A stretch of 64,000 bases of DNA, from positions 6,882,001 to 6,946,000 of the forward strand of contig NZ_CP021978.1 of the NCBI RefSeq assembly GCF_004803895.1, in the 5' to 3' direction. Source of the stretch: Streptomyces hawaiiensis. GTDB lineage: Bacteria; Actinomycetota; Actinomycetes; Streptomycetales; Streptomycetaceae. A program made the translations under genes and the position numbers. The first letter of the stretch is position 1. Each line of letters starts with the position of its first letter. Positions 6,858 through 14,677 of the stretch are shown piece by piece. The notes under the pieces were generated by a model. The model saw only the letters and a list, made by a program, of their open reading frames with translations. It ran no database searches and was not told the DNA's origin.

Positions 6858-8135
6858 TCAGGGCGCCGGTGCGGACCCGCGCCGTCTGCTCACCGCCGGT
6901 GCGGTCGAGTGCGGCAGCAGATCCCGTGGGTCGTCCGGAAGCAGCACCTCCACCTCGGCGTCCTCGGCGAACCGGTACGGCCGGTGCTCCAGGAACGCCC
7001 CCAGATACCGCCGTACCCGCGACATCTCGGCACGCACCGTCACCGTGCGGGCCGGGTCGCCGAACACGTCCCCGGCCAGGCCCGAGGCGCTGCGGCCGCA
7101 GCGGTGGACCGCGAGGAGGTACAGCAACTCCGCGTGCCGCGGGCTCAGTTCCCGGGTCCAGGAGCCCGCCCCGCCGAGCACCTCCACCGACCACCGCCGC
7201 GCCTGCCTGAGATCCAGCACGATCCTGGCCGGGCCGCGCGGCACCGGCTCGTCGGCGGCCGCCCGCACCAGCCAGCCCCCGGCCAGCGGCTCCACCGAGC
7301 ACAGCCCGAGCGCCGGCAGCCGTCTCGGGCCCGCCGACAGCGACTTCGGCAGGGCCACACGCCGCACGTACGGCATTCCGCTGACCGCGGCGGTCCAGCC
7401 GTCCCGGTCGACGACCAGGGCACGGCCGCCGATCCGGACCAGCACCGGCGCCGCCACCGCGCGCAGCCGCTCCAGCGACTCGGTGTGCATCTCCCGCAAC
7501 CGGGCCTCGGCGAGTCCGGCCACCGAGCCGACCCAGGCGAGCGTGGCCGGATGCATCGTCTCCAGCGGACCGCTCACGTCCACCACGCCGATCAGCCGGC
7601 CGTCCCGCGGATCCGTCAGGGGAGCCCCCGCACAGGTCCAGCCGGCCTGGGAGCGCACAAAGTGCTCGGAGGCGAAGACCTGCACCGGCCGGCGCACCAC
7701 CGCCGGGGTGCCCACACCGTTCGTGCCGACGACGTCCTCACGCCAGTCGGCGCCCAGTTCAAGACCCAGCCCGTCGGCCTTGCGCAACACCGGCGGACTG
7801 CCCTCGCGCCACAGCACCCGGCCGTCCTCGTCGGCCACCACCATGATGTGGTGGGCGACGTCCGCGGCCGCCAGCAACCCCTCCCGCAGCACCGGCAGCA
7901 CATGGCGCAATACCGACGTCTCGCGCCGCCGCTGCACCTCCTCGCGGGACAGCGGATCCGCACGGAAGTCATGGTCCGGGTCGACGCCGCTGCGCAGCAT
8001 CCGCTCCCAGGACCGCTCGATCACCGGACGCGGCGACACCGCGGCGGGCTGCCCTGCCAGCCGGGCGGAACGGACCTCGCTGAGAACCCTGGCCGCGCGC
8101 GTGCTGTCGACGGCTGCCAAGTGCGTGACGTCCAT
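6858..8135 (-). CDS. GAF-domain transcriptional regulator
   Basis: This 425-residue protein has an AcoR/DhaR-like sensory part: a helical SWERMLRSGVDPDHDF lead-in (about residues 40-60), then a GAF domain (about 70-230) with the family's ADWREDVVGTNGVGTP and CAGAPLTDPRDGRLIGVVDVSG motifs. The sigma54-interaction ATPase and Fis-type HTH of true AcoR are absent. Instead the C-terminal about 100 residues (RELSPRHAELLYLLAVH... VRAEMSRVRRYLGA) look like a winged-helix DNA-binding domain. It probably binds a small ligand and regulates metabolic genes, perhaps the acyl-CoA dehydrogenase upstream. The ligand is unknown. Confidence 0.85.
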   Translation of the reverse strand: MDVTHLAAVDSTRAARVLSEVRSARLAGQPAAVSPRPVIERSWERMLRSGVDPDHDFRADPLSREEVQRRRETSVLRHVLPVLREGLLAAADVAHHIMVVADEDGRVLWREGSPPVLRKADGLGLELGADWREDVVGTNGVGTPAVVRRPVQVFASEHFVRSQAGWTCAGAPLTDPRDGRLIGVVDVSGPLETMHPATLAWVGSVAGLAEARLREMHTESLERLRAVAAPVLVRIGGRALVVDRDGWTAAVSGMPYVRRVALPKSLSAGPRRLPALGLCSVEPLAGGWLVRAAADEPVPRGPARIVLDLRQARRWSVEVLGGAGSWTRELSPRHAELLYLLAVHRCGRSASGLAGDVFGDPARTVTVRAEMSRVRRYLGAFLEHRPYRFAEDAEVEVLLPDDPRDLLPHSTAPAVSRRRGSAPAP

Positions 8136-8329
8136 ACGCGTGCGCCCCCCGGAGTCGCCTTTTGACTGTGCGTCTCATAGTGCCGTCTGCCCCGGGGGCG
8201 CGCGCCCAGTCCGCACACAGTCAGCAGCAACTTGCAACCCCCTGCAACCCTGGTGGACGGCCCGGCCGTGTCCGAAACTTGAGCGGCGCCGTCCCGAGCG
8301 GCGTTCAGCGGCTCGAACGGGCCAGTGCG

Positions 8330-8367
8330 GCGGGGGTGGTGCCGTGTCGGCGCAGCACCACCCCCGC
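8330..8367 (-). terminator. Strong hairpin after the acyl-CoA dehydrogenase gene
   Basis: GCGGGGGTGGTGC (8330-8342) and GCACCACCCCCGC (8355-8367) form a perfect 13-bp stem with a 12-base loop, 30 bases beyond the acyl-CoA dehydrogenase stop. On the plus strand it is followed by TTTT, so it could work in both directions. Confidence 0.7.
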
Positions 8368-8396
8368 TTTTCACCCACCCGGAACAGCGGACCGGA

Positions 8397-10031
8397 TCAG
8401 GACACCGGCCGGGCCCGCTCCACCACTGACGCCAGATCCAGCGTGTGCGGCAGCGTCCCGAAGACCGCGCCCCCGTCGCCGCCGAGCCGCCCCGCGCAGA
8501 ACGCGTCGGCGACCTGCGGTGGCGCGAAACGGACCAGCAGCGAGCCCTGGAGCACCAGCGCGAGCCGCTCCGCCAGCCGCCGCGCCCGCCCCTCCACGCC
8601 CTCCAGATCGGCCAGTTCGGTCAGCAGGTCCTTGATGGCCCCGTCGAGGCGGTGATCGGCGCCGCGCGCCTGCCCGACCTCCCGCAGATACGCGTCCAGC
8701 GCCCCCGGCTCCCGCTGCAACGCCCGCACCACGTCCAGCGCCTGGACGTTGCCCGCGCCCTCCCAGACCGAGTTCAGCGGCGACTCGCGCACCAGCCGCG
8801 GCATTCCGGACTCCTCCACGTACCCGTTGCCCCCGAGGCACTCCGCCGCCTCCACCGCGACGGGCGGGCACCGCTTGGTCACCCAGTACTTGGCGGTCGG
8901 CACCACGATCCGCAGCAGCGCCCGCTCCTGCTCACCGCCGTCGTCGTAGGCCGCCGCGAGCCGCAGCGCCAGCGTCGTCGCCGCCTCCGACTCCAGCGCC
9001 AGATCGGCCAGGACATTGCGCATGAGCGGCTTGTCGGCGAGCTTCCCGCCGAACGCCTCGCGGTACGTGCAGTGGTGCACCGCCTGCGCCACGGCCTGCC
9101 GCATCAGCCCGGCCGAGCCGAGCACACAGTCCAGCCGGGTCGCCGCGACCATCTCGATGATGGTGCGCACCCCGCGCCCCTCCTCGCCGACCCGGCGTGC
9201 CCAGGTTCCGTCGAACTCGACCTCGGCGGAGGCGTTCGACCGGTTGCCCAGCTTGTCCTTGAGCCGCTGGATCCGGAACACGTTGCGCGTGCCGTCAGCG
9301 AGTACCCGCGGCACCAGGAAGCACGTCAGCCCGCCCGGAGCCTGCGCCAGCACCAGGAAACCGTCGGACATGGGCGCCGAGCAGAACCACTTGTGCCCGA
9401 TCAGCTCGTACGTCCCGTCCTCGGCGAGGGGCCGCGCCGACGTGGTGTTCGCCCGTACGTCGCTGCCGCCCTGCTTCTCCGTCATGCCCATCCCGAACAG
9501 CGCCCCGGCCTTGAGGTGCGCGGGCCGCAGCTCACGGTCGTAGACCATGGACGTCAGCCGCGGTTCCCACTCGGCGGCCAGGTCCGGGTCGGTGCGCAGG
9601 GCGGGCACCGCCGCGTGCGTCATCGACAGCGGGCAGCCGTTGCCGGCCTCGACCTGCGTCCACACCAGGAAGGCGGCCGCCCGGCGCAGATGCCCGGCCG
9701 GCCGGTCCCAGGCCGCCGTCAGACCGGCCGAGACGCCCTTGCCGAGCAGCCGGTGCCAGGAGGGGTGGAACTCGACCTCGTCCAGGCGGTCGCCGTACCG
9801 GTCGTGCGTGAGCAGCCGTGGCGGGTTCTCGTTGGCCAGCCTCCCCCACTCCTGCACCTGGGCCGAGCCGGAGGTCCGGCCGAGTGCCGACAGCTCGCCG
9901 AGGACCTCCTCGCGCAGGTCCGGATCGAGATGCCGGCCGACCGCGGCGGCCAGGGCCCGGTCGGCGGAGAAGACGTCGTAGCCGACCAGCGGCGGGGCCT
10001 GGTTCGTCACGGTGTGGGTGCTGCCTGCCAT
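8397..10031 (-). CDS. AidB-like acyl-CoA dehydrogenase
   Basis: This 544-residue flavoprotein belongs to the acyl-CoA dehydrogenase superfamily and most resembles the AidB branch. Visible motifs are MGMTEKQGGSDVRANTT (FAD/substrate region), GHKWFCSAPMSDGFLVLAQ, and the C-terminal ECLGGNGYVEESGMPRLVRESPLNSVWEGAGN, which is characteristic of AidB. AidB is linked to the alkylation response in Escherichia coli; whether this one acts on an acyl-CoA is not shown by the sequence. The start has a TACTTT hexamer exactly 6 bases upstream and no ribosome-binding site, suggesting a leaderless transcript. It is divergent from the YihY gene. Confidence 0.85.
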   Translation of the reverse strand: MAGSTHTVTNQAPPLVGYDVFSADRALAAAVGRHLDPDLREEVLGELSALGRTSGSAQVQEWGRLANENPPRLLTHDRYGDRLDEVEFHPSWHRLLGKGVSAGLTAAWDRPAGHLRRAAAFLVWTQVEAGNGCPLSMTHAAVPALRTDPDLAAEWEPRLTSMVYDRELRPAHLKAGALFGMGMTEKQGGSDVRANTTSARPLAEDGTYELIGHKWFCSAPMSDGFLVLAQAPGGLTCFLVPRVLADGTRNVFRIQRLKDKLGNRSNASAEVEFDGTWARRVGEEGRGVRTIIEMVAATRLDCVLGSAGLMRQAVAQAVHHCTYREAFGGKLADKPLMRNVLADLALESEAATTLALRLAAAYDDGGEQERALLRIVVPTAKYWVTKRCPPVAVEAAECLGGNGYVEESGMPRLVRESPLNSVWEGAGNVQALDVVRALQREPGALDAYLREVGQARGADHRLDGAIKDLLTELADLEGVEGRARRLAERLALVLQGSLLVRFAPPQVADAFCAGRLGGDGGAVFGTLPHTLDLASVVERARPVS

Positions 10032-10141
10032 GCTGCGAAAGTACCCCGCACCGGCACCTTGGCACCCGGCGGACCCGGCCCGGTCCGCGAAGACCCGGCC
10101 TGTGGGTGAGTGGGGCCGGGCACGACGGATACCGTTAGGGG

Positions 10142-11308
10142 GTGCAGCCAGCAAGTGAAACCCCCGACACACCCTCCGGGCGCCTCCACCGGGCGCGAGC
10201 CCTCTACCGGAACGTCTCCAAGCGCAAAACCGCCTGGCTGCTGCTGAAGGACACCGTCAACTCCTGCATCGAGTACCGCATCCTGGGCCTCGCGGCCGAG
10301 GCCGCGTTCTTCACCCTGCTGTCGGTGCCACCCCTGCTGCTCAGCATGATCGGACTGCTCGGCTACGTCGACGCCTGGACCGGCGCCGACACCATCCAGA
10401 GCCTGCAGACCAACCTCCTGGAGGCCGCGCGCACGGTGCTGTCCGACCGGGGCGTACGGGAGATCGCCGAGCCGATCCTGCACGACGTCACGAAGGGCGG
10501 CCGGCCCGACGTCATCTCCATCGGTTTCCTGTTCGCCCTGTGGTCCGGCTCCCGCGCGGTGAACGTCTTCATCGACACCATCACCGTGATGTACGGCCTC
10601 GACGGCGTCCGGGGCATCGTCAAGACCCGCCTCATGGCCTTTCTGCTGTTCATCGTGGCCCTGCTGATCGGCTCGGTCGCGCTGCCGCTGATGGTGGCCG
10701 GGCCGGACGCGGTGGTGCGGATCGTGCCGTGGTCGACGACGGTCGTCCAGGTCCTGTACTGGCCGGTGGTGATCCTCCTGTCGATCGCCTTCCTGACGAC
10801 GCTGTACCACGTGTCCGTCCCGGTCCGTTCCCCGTGGATCGAGGACGTGCCCGGCGCGCTCGTCGCCCTCGGCATGTGGGTCCTCGGCAGCTTCCTGCTG
10901 CGGATCTACCTGACCAGCACGGTCGAGGGCCCCACGATCTACGGTTCCCTCGCCGCGCCCGTCGCCGTGCTGCTGTGGATCGGTGTGGCCGCGTTCGCCG
11001 TCCTGGTCGGGGCCGCGGTCAACGCCGCCATCGACCGGGTCTGGCCGGCCGCCGCCACGGCCGCGGCCCGCGAGGCCAACGAGCGGCTGCGGCAGGCCCA
11101 GGTCGCCGAGTACGTCGCCCGCGCCACCGCCGCGGGCGAGGCCGACCCCGACATGCCCTCCGAGTTCCCGGAACGCTGGTCCCGCTTCCTGCCGCCGGAG
11201 GACGTCTCGGCCCGCCTGCGCACGCATGTGAAGAGCACCCACGTGAAGAACACTCACGTCAAGAGCACCCAGCTCAACGGGGAGGGGCAGCCGCCCGAGG
11301 ACACGTGA
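10142..11308 (+). CDS. YihY/virulence-factor-BrkB family membrane protein
   Basis: This 388-residue inner-membrane protein has about six hydrophobic segments between residues 40 and 300 and the family motifs EAAFFTLLSVPPLLL and YHVSVPVRSPWIEDVPGALVA. Its biochemical role is unknown in most members (once miscalled RNase BN). The GTG start lies 6 bases after TACCGT with no ribosome-binding site, a leaderless pattern. The C-terminal cytoplasmic tail contains three near-identical THVKS/N pentapeptides followed by a variant fourth, coded by a short tandem DNA repeat (11220-11274). It converges with the NmrA-like gene. Confidence 0.88.
   Translation: MQPASETPDTPSGRLHRARALYRNVSKRKTAWLLLKDTVNSCIEYRILGLAAEAAFFTLLSVPPLLLSMIGLLGYVDAWTGADTIQSLQTNLLEAARTVLSDRGVREIAEPILHDVTKGGRPDVISIGFLFALWSGSRAVNVFIDTITVMYGLDGVRGIVKTRLMAFLLFIVALLIGSVALPLMVAGPDAVVRIVPWSTTVVQVLYWPVVILLSIAFLTTLYHVSVPVRSPWIEDVPGALVALGMWVLGSFLLRIYLTSTVEGPTIYGSLAAPVAVLLWIGVAAFAVLVGAAVNAAIDRVWPAAATAAAREANERLRQAQVAEYVARATAAGEADPDMPSEFPERWSRFLPPEDVSARLRTHVKSTHVKNTHVKSTQLNGEGQPPEDT
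11220..11274 (+). repeat. Short in-gene tandem repeat (THVK(S/N) coding)
   Basis: Units such as ACGCATGTGAAGAGC, ACCCACGTGAAGAAC, ACTCACGTCAAGAGC and ACCCAGCTCAAC lie back to back and encode the THVKS-type tail of the YihY protein. Copies differ at third positions, so the repeat is old or under coding constraint. Confidence 0.7.
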
Positions 11309-11320
11309 CGGGCGCCGCTC

Positions 11321-12178
11321 TCAGGCCTTCCAGGTCCCGGCGGCGGCCTCCTCGCGCACGAAGTCGCCGAAGTCCCGGGGCGCACGGCCCAGGACCTCAC
11401 GCACGCCGTCCGAGAGATGCGCGTTGCGGCCGTCGAGGAGGGTGTCGAAGATCGCAGTGAGGCCCGCCGCCTCCTCCGGCGGCACACCGAAACCGACCAG
11501 CGCCTCTTCGTAGTCCCGTGTCGAGACGGCCCGGTACGTCAGCGGGCGCCCCGTCGCCCCGGCGATCTCCGCGACGGCCTCCCCGAAGGTCAGCAGCCGA
11601 GCCCCGGAGAGGGTGAGGGTCCGCCGCACGTACCGGTCGCCGGACGTCAGCGCGGTCACCACCACGTCCGCGATGTCCCGGACGTCGAGGAACGGCTCCC
11701 GCACCTCTCCGGCCGGGAAGACCAGCTCACCGCTCTCCCGCAGCTCCGCCACCAGCGGCCCCTCGCTGAAGTTCTGCGCGAACCAGGCGGCCCGCACGAC
11801 CGTCCAGTCCGCCCCCGAGGCGTGCAGCGCCTCCTCGGTGGGCAGGGCCTGGTCCTCGCCCCGCGCGGACAGCAGCACCAGCCGCCGCACCCCGAGCCCG
11901 GCCGCCTCCCGTGCGAGCGCGCCGACCGCCTCCGCGACGCCCGGAGCGCCGACGTCCGCGGGGTGGGCGAGATAGGCCGCGTCGGCGCCCCGCAGGGTGT
12001 CCGCCCAGGTCGAGCCGTCCCACCAGTCGAAGCCCGTCGCCCGGGACGCCGCCCGCACCGTGAGCCCGGCCGCCTCCGCCGCCCGCGCCACCCGGCTCCC
12101 GGTACGCCCCGAGGCGCCCGTCACCACCACCGTCATACCCCGCGTGTTCCGTGCCGCGTTCTCCGCCGTGTTCGTCAT
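11321..12178 (-). CDS. NmrA-like NAD(P)-binding protein
   Basis: This 285-residue protein is an atypical short-chain dehydrogenase of the NmrA/QOR2 type. The Rossmann motif VVVTGASGRTGSRVARAA lies near residues 17-34, followed by an AYLAHPAD segment and VVRAAWFAQNFSEGPL, the usual substrate-pocket region of this family. It may be an NAD(P)H-dependent quinone or aldehyde reductase or a redox sensor; the substrate is unknown. It is divergent from an AraC-type regulator with 81 bases between the two starts, a common regulator-target arrangement. A second possible start is the Met at residue 15. Confidence 0.85.
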   Translation of the reverse strand: MTNTAENAARNTRGMTVVVTGASGRTGSRVARAAEAAGLTVRAASRATGFDWWDGSTWADTLRGADAAYLAHPADVGAPGVAEAVGALAREAAGLGVRRLVLLSARGEDQALPTEEALHASGADWTVVRAAWFAQNFSEGPLVAELRESGELVFPAGEVREPFLDVRDIADVVVTALTSGDRYVRRTLTLSGARLLTFGEAVAEIAGATGRPLTYRAVSTRDYEEALVGFGVPPEEAAGLTAIFDTLLDGRNAHLSDGVREVLGRAPRDFGDFVREEAAAGTWKA

Positions 12179-12259
12179 GTCATCGAGTCAACTGCCGTAC
12201 ACCGCACGGAACCATCGCTGAACGGCTCATTCCCATACGACCGCGTCTACGCTGGTCCC

Positions 12260-13195
12260 ATGGACGCTCTCGCAGGCTTGCTGGAGGGGCCCCGCGCGCG
12301 GGGCGCGTTCATGATCAGGGCGTGCTTCGACCCGCCGTGGGCGGTGCGCGTGGAGGACCGGGCCCCGCTCACCGTGATGCTCGTCGTCCGCGGCGAGGCC
12401 TGGATCCTGCCCGACCGGGGCGAGCGCACGGGGCTGAAGGCCGGGGAACTCGCCATCGCCCGCGGCCCGGACCCGTACACGTGCGCCGACGCCCCCGGCA
12501 CGGCACCGCAGGCGGTGATCCTGCCGCACCAGGAGTGCCGCCACCCCGACGGGCAGTCCCTCAACGGCTCCATGGACCTGGGCGTGCGCACCTGGGGCGA
12601 CCGGCTCGACGGGAACACCGTGGTGCTGATCGGCACCTACCCGACACAGGGTGAGGTCAGCGGGCGGCTGCTGGACGCCCTGCCGCCGCTGCTCAGCCTC
12701 ACCTCCGACATGTGGGCCTGCCCGCTCACCGCGTACATCACCGAGGAGATCGTCCGGGACGAGCCGGGGCAGGAGGTCGTCCTGGACCGGCTGCTGGACC
12801 TGCTGCTCATCGCCGCGCTGCGGGCCTGGTTCGCACGCCCCGAGGCGGAGGCCCCGGCGTGGTACCGGGCCCTCGCCGACCCGGTCGTCGGCGGCGTCCT
12901 GCGCCTGCTCCAGGACGACCCGGCCCACCCCTGGACGGTCGCCGCGCTCGCCGCGAAGGCCGGGGTGTCCCGCGCCGCGCTGGCCCGCCGCTTCACCGGC
13001 CTGGTGGGCGAACCCCCGATGACCTACCTGACCGGCTGGCGCCTCGCTCTCGCCGCCGACCGTCTGCGCGACTCCGCCGACACCCTGGACGCGGTGGCCC
13101 GCAGGGTGGGCTACGGCAGCGCGTTCGCCCTGTCGACGGCGTTCAAGCGGGTGTACGGGGTGAGCCCGGTGGAGTACCGAGGGCGGGCGGCGTAG
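12260..13195 (+). CDS. AraC-family transcriptional regulator with N-terminal cupin domain
   Basis: This 311-residue protein has an N-terminal cupin_6-type sensory domain (about residues 5-180) and a C-terminal pair of HTH motifs: WTVAALAAKAGVSRAALARRF and VARRVGYGSAFALSTAFKRVYGVSPVEYR. It probably controls the divergent NmrA-like reductase gene. The ATG at 12260 is preceded by TACGCT with a 6-base gap and no ribosome-binding site, so the message is probably leaderless. Confidence 0.9.
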   Translation: MDALAGLLEGPRARGAFMIRACFDPPWAVRVEDRAPLTVMLVVRGEAWILPDRGERTGLKAGELAIARGPDPYTCADAPGTAPQAVILPHQECRHPDGQSLNGSMDLGVRTWGDRLDGNTVVLIGTYPTQGEVSGRLLDALPPLLSLTSDMWACPLTAYITEEIVRDEPGQEVVLDRLLDLLLIAALRAWFARPEAEAPAWYRALADPVVGGVLRLLQDDPAHPWTVAALAAKAGVSRAALARRFTGLVGEPPMTYLTGWRLALAADRLRDSADTLDAVARRVGYGSAFALSTAFKRVYGVSPVEYRGRAA

Positions 13196-13224
13196 CGGCA
13201 CCGGTCGCCGGGCCCGCCGTTGTC

Positions 13225-13284
13225 GTGCGAGTGCGAGTGCGAGTGCGAGTGCGAGTGCGAGTGCGAGTGCGAGTGCGAGTGCGA
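13225..13284. repeat. Hexanucleotide tandem repeat (GTGCGA)10
   Basis: Ten perfect copies of GTGCGA run from 13225 to 13284, followed by one GTGCGG. The array lies between the first AraC gene stop and the promoter of the second AraC gene, ending about 40 bases upstream of its TAGCCT -10 box. It is open in all frames (Val-Arg, Cys-Glu, Ser-His) but is not part of a credible gene. Confidence 0.95.
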
Positions 13285-13341
13285 GTGCGGGTCGGCAGAG
13301 AGCCGCAGCGGCCTGTGGTGTCGCGGCGTAGCCTGGCCCAT

Positions 13342-14031
13342 GTGTATGTGGAGCGGGCGTCGCGGCTGCCCGGGGCAGTCGTGTGGACCAACACCCCGTT
13401 GCGGCCCGGGGTGGGGCGGGTCCTGCCCGACGGGTGCATGGATCTGCTGTGGCACGACGGGCGGCTGATGGTCGCCGGGCCCGACACCCGCGCGTACCTC
13501 CCGAACGGCGTGACCGGCCCCTGGGCCGGAGTCCGCTTCTACCCGGGCACGGCCCCGGCGCTCCTGGGCGTGCCGGCGCACGAGCTGCGCGACCGGCGCG
13601 TCGCGCTCGCGGACCTGTGGCCGGCCTCGCGGGTGCGGCGCATGTCCGACCGTGTGAACGCGGCCCCCGACCCGGCGAGCGGCCTGGAGGAGCTGGCGCT
13701 GCGGCAGGCAGCCGGTGCCGAACCCCCCGACCCCCTGCTCCGGCAGGTCGTCACCGCCCTCGACGCGGGCCGTCCGGTCGCCGCCACCGCCGACGAACTC
13801 GGTGTCGGTGCCCGCCAGTTGCACCGCCGTTCGCTGTCCGCCTTCGGTTACGGCCCCAAGACCCTGGCCCGCATCCTGCGGCTGCGCCGCGCCCTCGCAC
13901 TGGCCCGGGCCGGTGTGCCCTTCGCGCAGACGGCCGCACGGGCCGGTTACGCCGACCAGGCCCATCTGGCCCGTGACGTCAGGCAGTTGTCGGGTCTGCC
14001 GCTGGGGGAGCTACTCGGCCGCGGCGGCTAG
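13342..14031 (+). CDS. AraC-family regulator (short, DUF6597-like N-terminus)
   Basis: This 229-residue protein has an N-terminal domain of the type seen with helix-turn-helix AraC proteins (RVLPDGCMDLLWHDGRLMVAGPDT, then PGTAPALLGVPAHELRD). The C-terminal AraC HTH includes ADELGVGARQLHRRSL and TAARAGYADQAHLARDVRQLSGL. The GTG at 13342 is chosen because TAGCCT lies 7 bases upstream, the spacing of a leaderless promoter; the adjacent ATG at 13340 is out of frame. Its 3' end overlaps the convergent VOC gene by 21 bases. The 60-bp hexamer array upstream could affect its promoter. Confidence 0.85.
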   Translation: MYVERASRLPGAVVWTNTPLRPGVGRVLPDGCMDLLWHDGRLMVAGPDTRAYLPNGVTGPWAGVRFYPGTAPALLGVPAHELRDRRVALADLWPASRVRRMSDRVNAAPDPASGLEELALRQAAGAEPPDPLLRQVVTALDAGRPVAATADELGVGARQLHRRSLSAFGYGPKTLARILRLRRALALARAGVPFAQTAARAGYADQAHLARDVRQLSGLPLGELLGRGG

Positions 14032-14415
14032 CGGGGCGAACAGATCCACCCCGTTGCCGTCCGGGTCGTGCACCACGGCGTACCGCTGCCCCCAGAAGGC
14101 GTCCCACGGCGTGAGCTCGCCGTGGCAGCCCGAGCCGACCAGCTCGTCGTACAGCGCGTCCACCTCCTCCGGCCCGTCGCACCGCAGGGCGAGCGAGGAC
14201 CGGCCCCCGTCCGCGGGCGGCTGCCACCCGGGCAGGAAGGAACGGACCGTCTCCTCGGTGTCGAACAACAGCCGCAGCCCGCCGGGCAGTGCGGCCTCGG
14301 CGTGCGGCTGGTTCTCGGCACCGTCCGGGAAGGCGAACCCGAGCCGGCGGTAGAACGCGACGGAGGCGGCCATGTCGGAGACGACCAGGCCGATGGCATC
14401 GAATCGTGCAGTCAT
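14011..14415 (-). CDS. VOC/glyoxalase-fold protein
   Basis: This 134-residue protein has two beta-alpha-beta-beta-beta repeats of the vicinal-oxygen-chelate fold: IGLVVSDMAASVAFYRRLGF at the start and YAVVHDPDGNGVDLFAP near the end. Such proteins range from glyoxalase-like enzymes to antibiotic-binding resistance proteins; nothing here picks a substrate. The ATG has TACGGT 6 bases upstream and no ribosome-binding site, suggesting leaderless translation. The 3' end overlaps the AraC gene on the other strand. Confidence 0.85.
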   Translation of the reverse strand: MTARFDAIGLVVSDMAASVAFYRRLGFAFPDGAENQPHAEAALPGGLRLLFDTEETVRSFLPGWQPPADGGRSSLALRCDGPEEVDALYDELVGSGCHGELTPWDAFWGQRYAVVHDPDGNGVDLFAPLAAAAE

Positions 14416-14477
14416 GGAGCCACCGTAGGCAGGCCCACGACTCCCGGTCTTGAAGGAATCGGACGCCTCCGGGCGGC

Positions 14478-14544
14478 GGGCGCCGGATCGCGACTCACCC
14501 CCACCCGGCGGCCGGGTGGGGGCGCCGGATCGCGACTCACCCCC
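14478..14544. repeat. 25-bp direct repeat with internal hairpin
   Basis: The 25-mer GGGCGCCGGATCGCGACTCA+CCCCC occurs at 14478-14502 and again at 14520-14544 (42-base period). Between and overlapping the copies, CCCCCACCCGGC (14498-14509) and GCCGGGTGGGGG (14511-14522) form an inverted repeat. The element sits between the divergent VOC and acetyltransferase starts, so it could be a double operator or a decayed repeat. Confidence 0.85.
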
Positions 14545-14677
14545 GGCGGTCGGGCTGGGGCCGGACTCTGCCGTGACCGGCCGTAATTCGTTTGACCGAG
14601 GGGGCGGGGCAAGGCTGCACTGTGGCCCGGACACCACGAGTCGTGGTGTCCGGTATCCCGAGGAGGCAGCGGCAGCC

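Noticed and set aside
8225..8265. CTTGCAACCCC/CTGCAACCCTG direct repeats upstream of the GAF regulator
   Set aside because: They are short and imperfect with no symmetry; too weak to call an operator.
13340..13342. ATG as start of the second AraC gene
   Set aside because: It is in a different frame from the HTH-encoding sequence; the GTG at 13342 is in frame.
13220..13468. Cys-Glu repeat frame across the hexamer array
   Set aside because: The repeat is open in all frames; the frame has no ribosome-binding site and overlaps the AraC gene out of phase.
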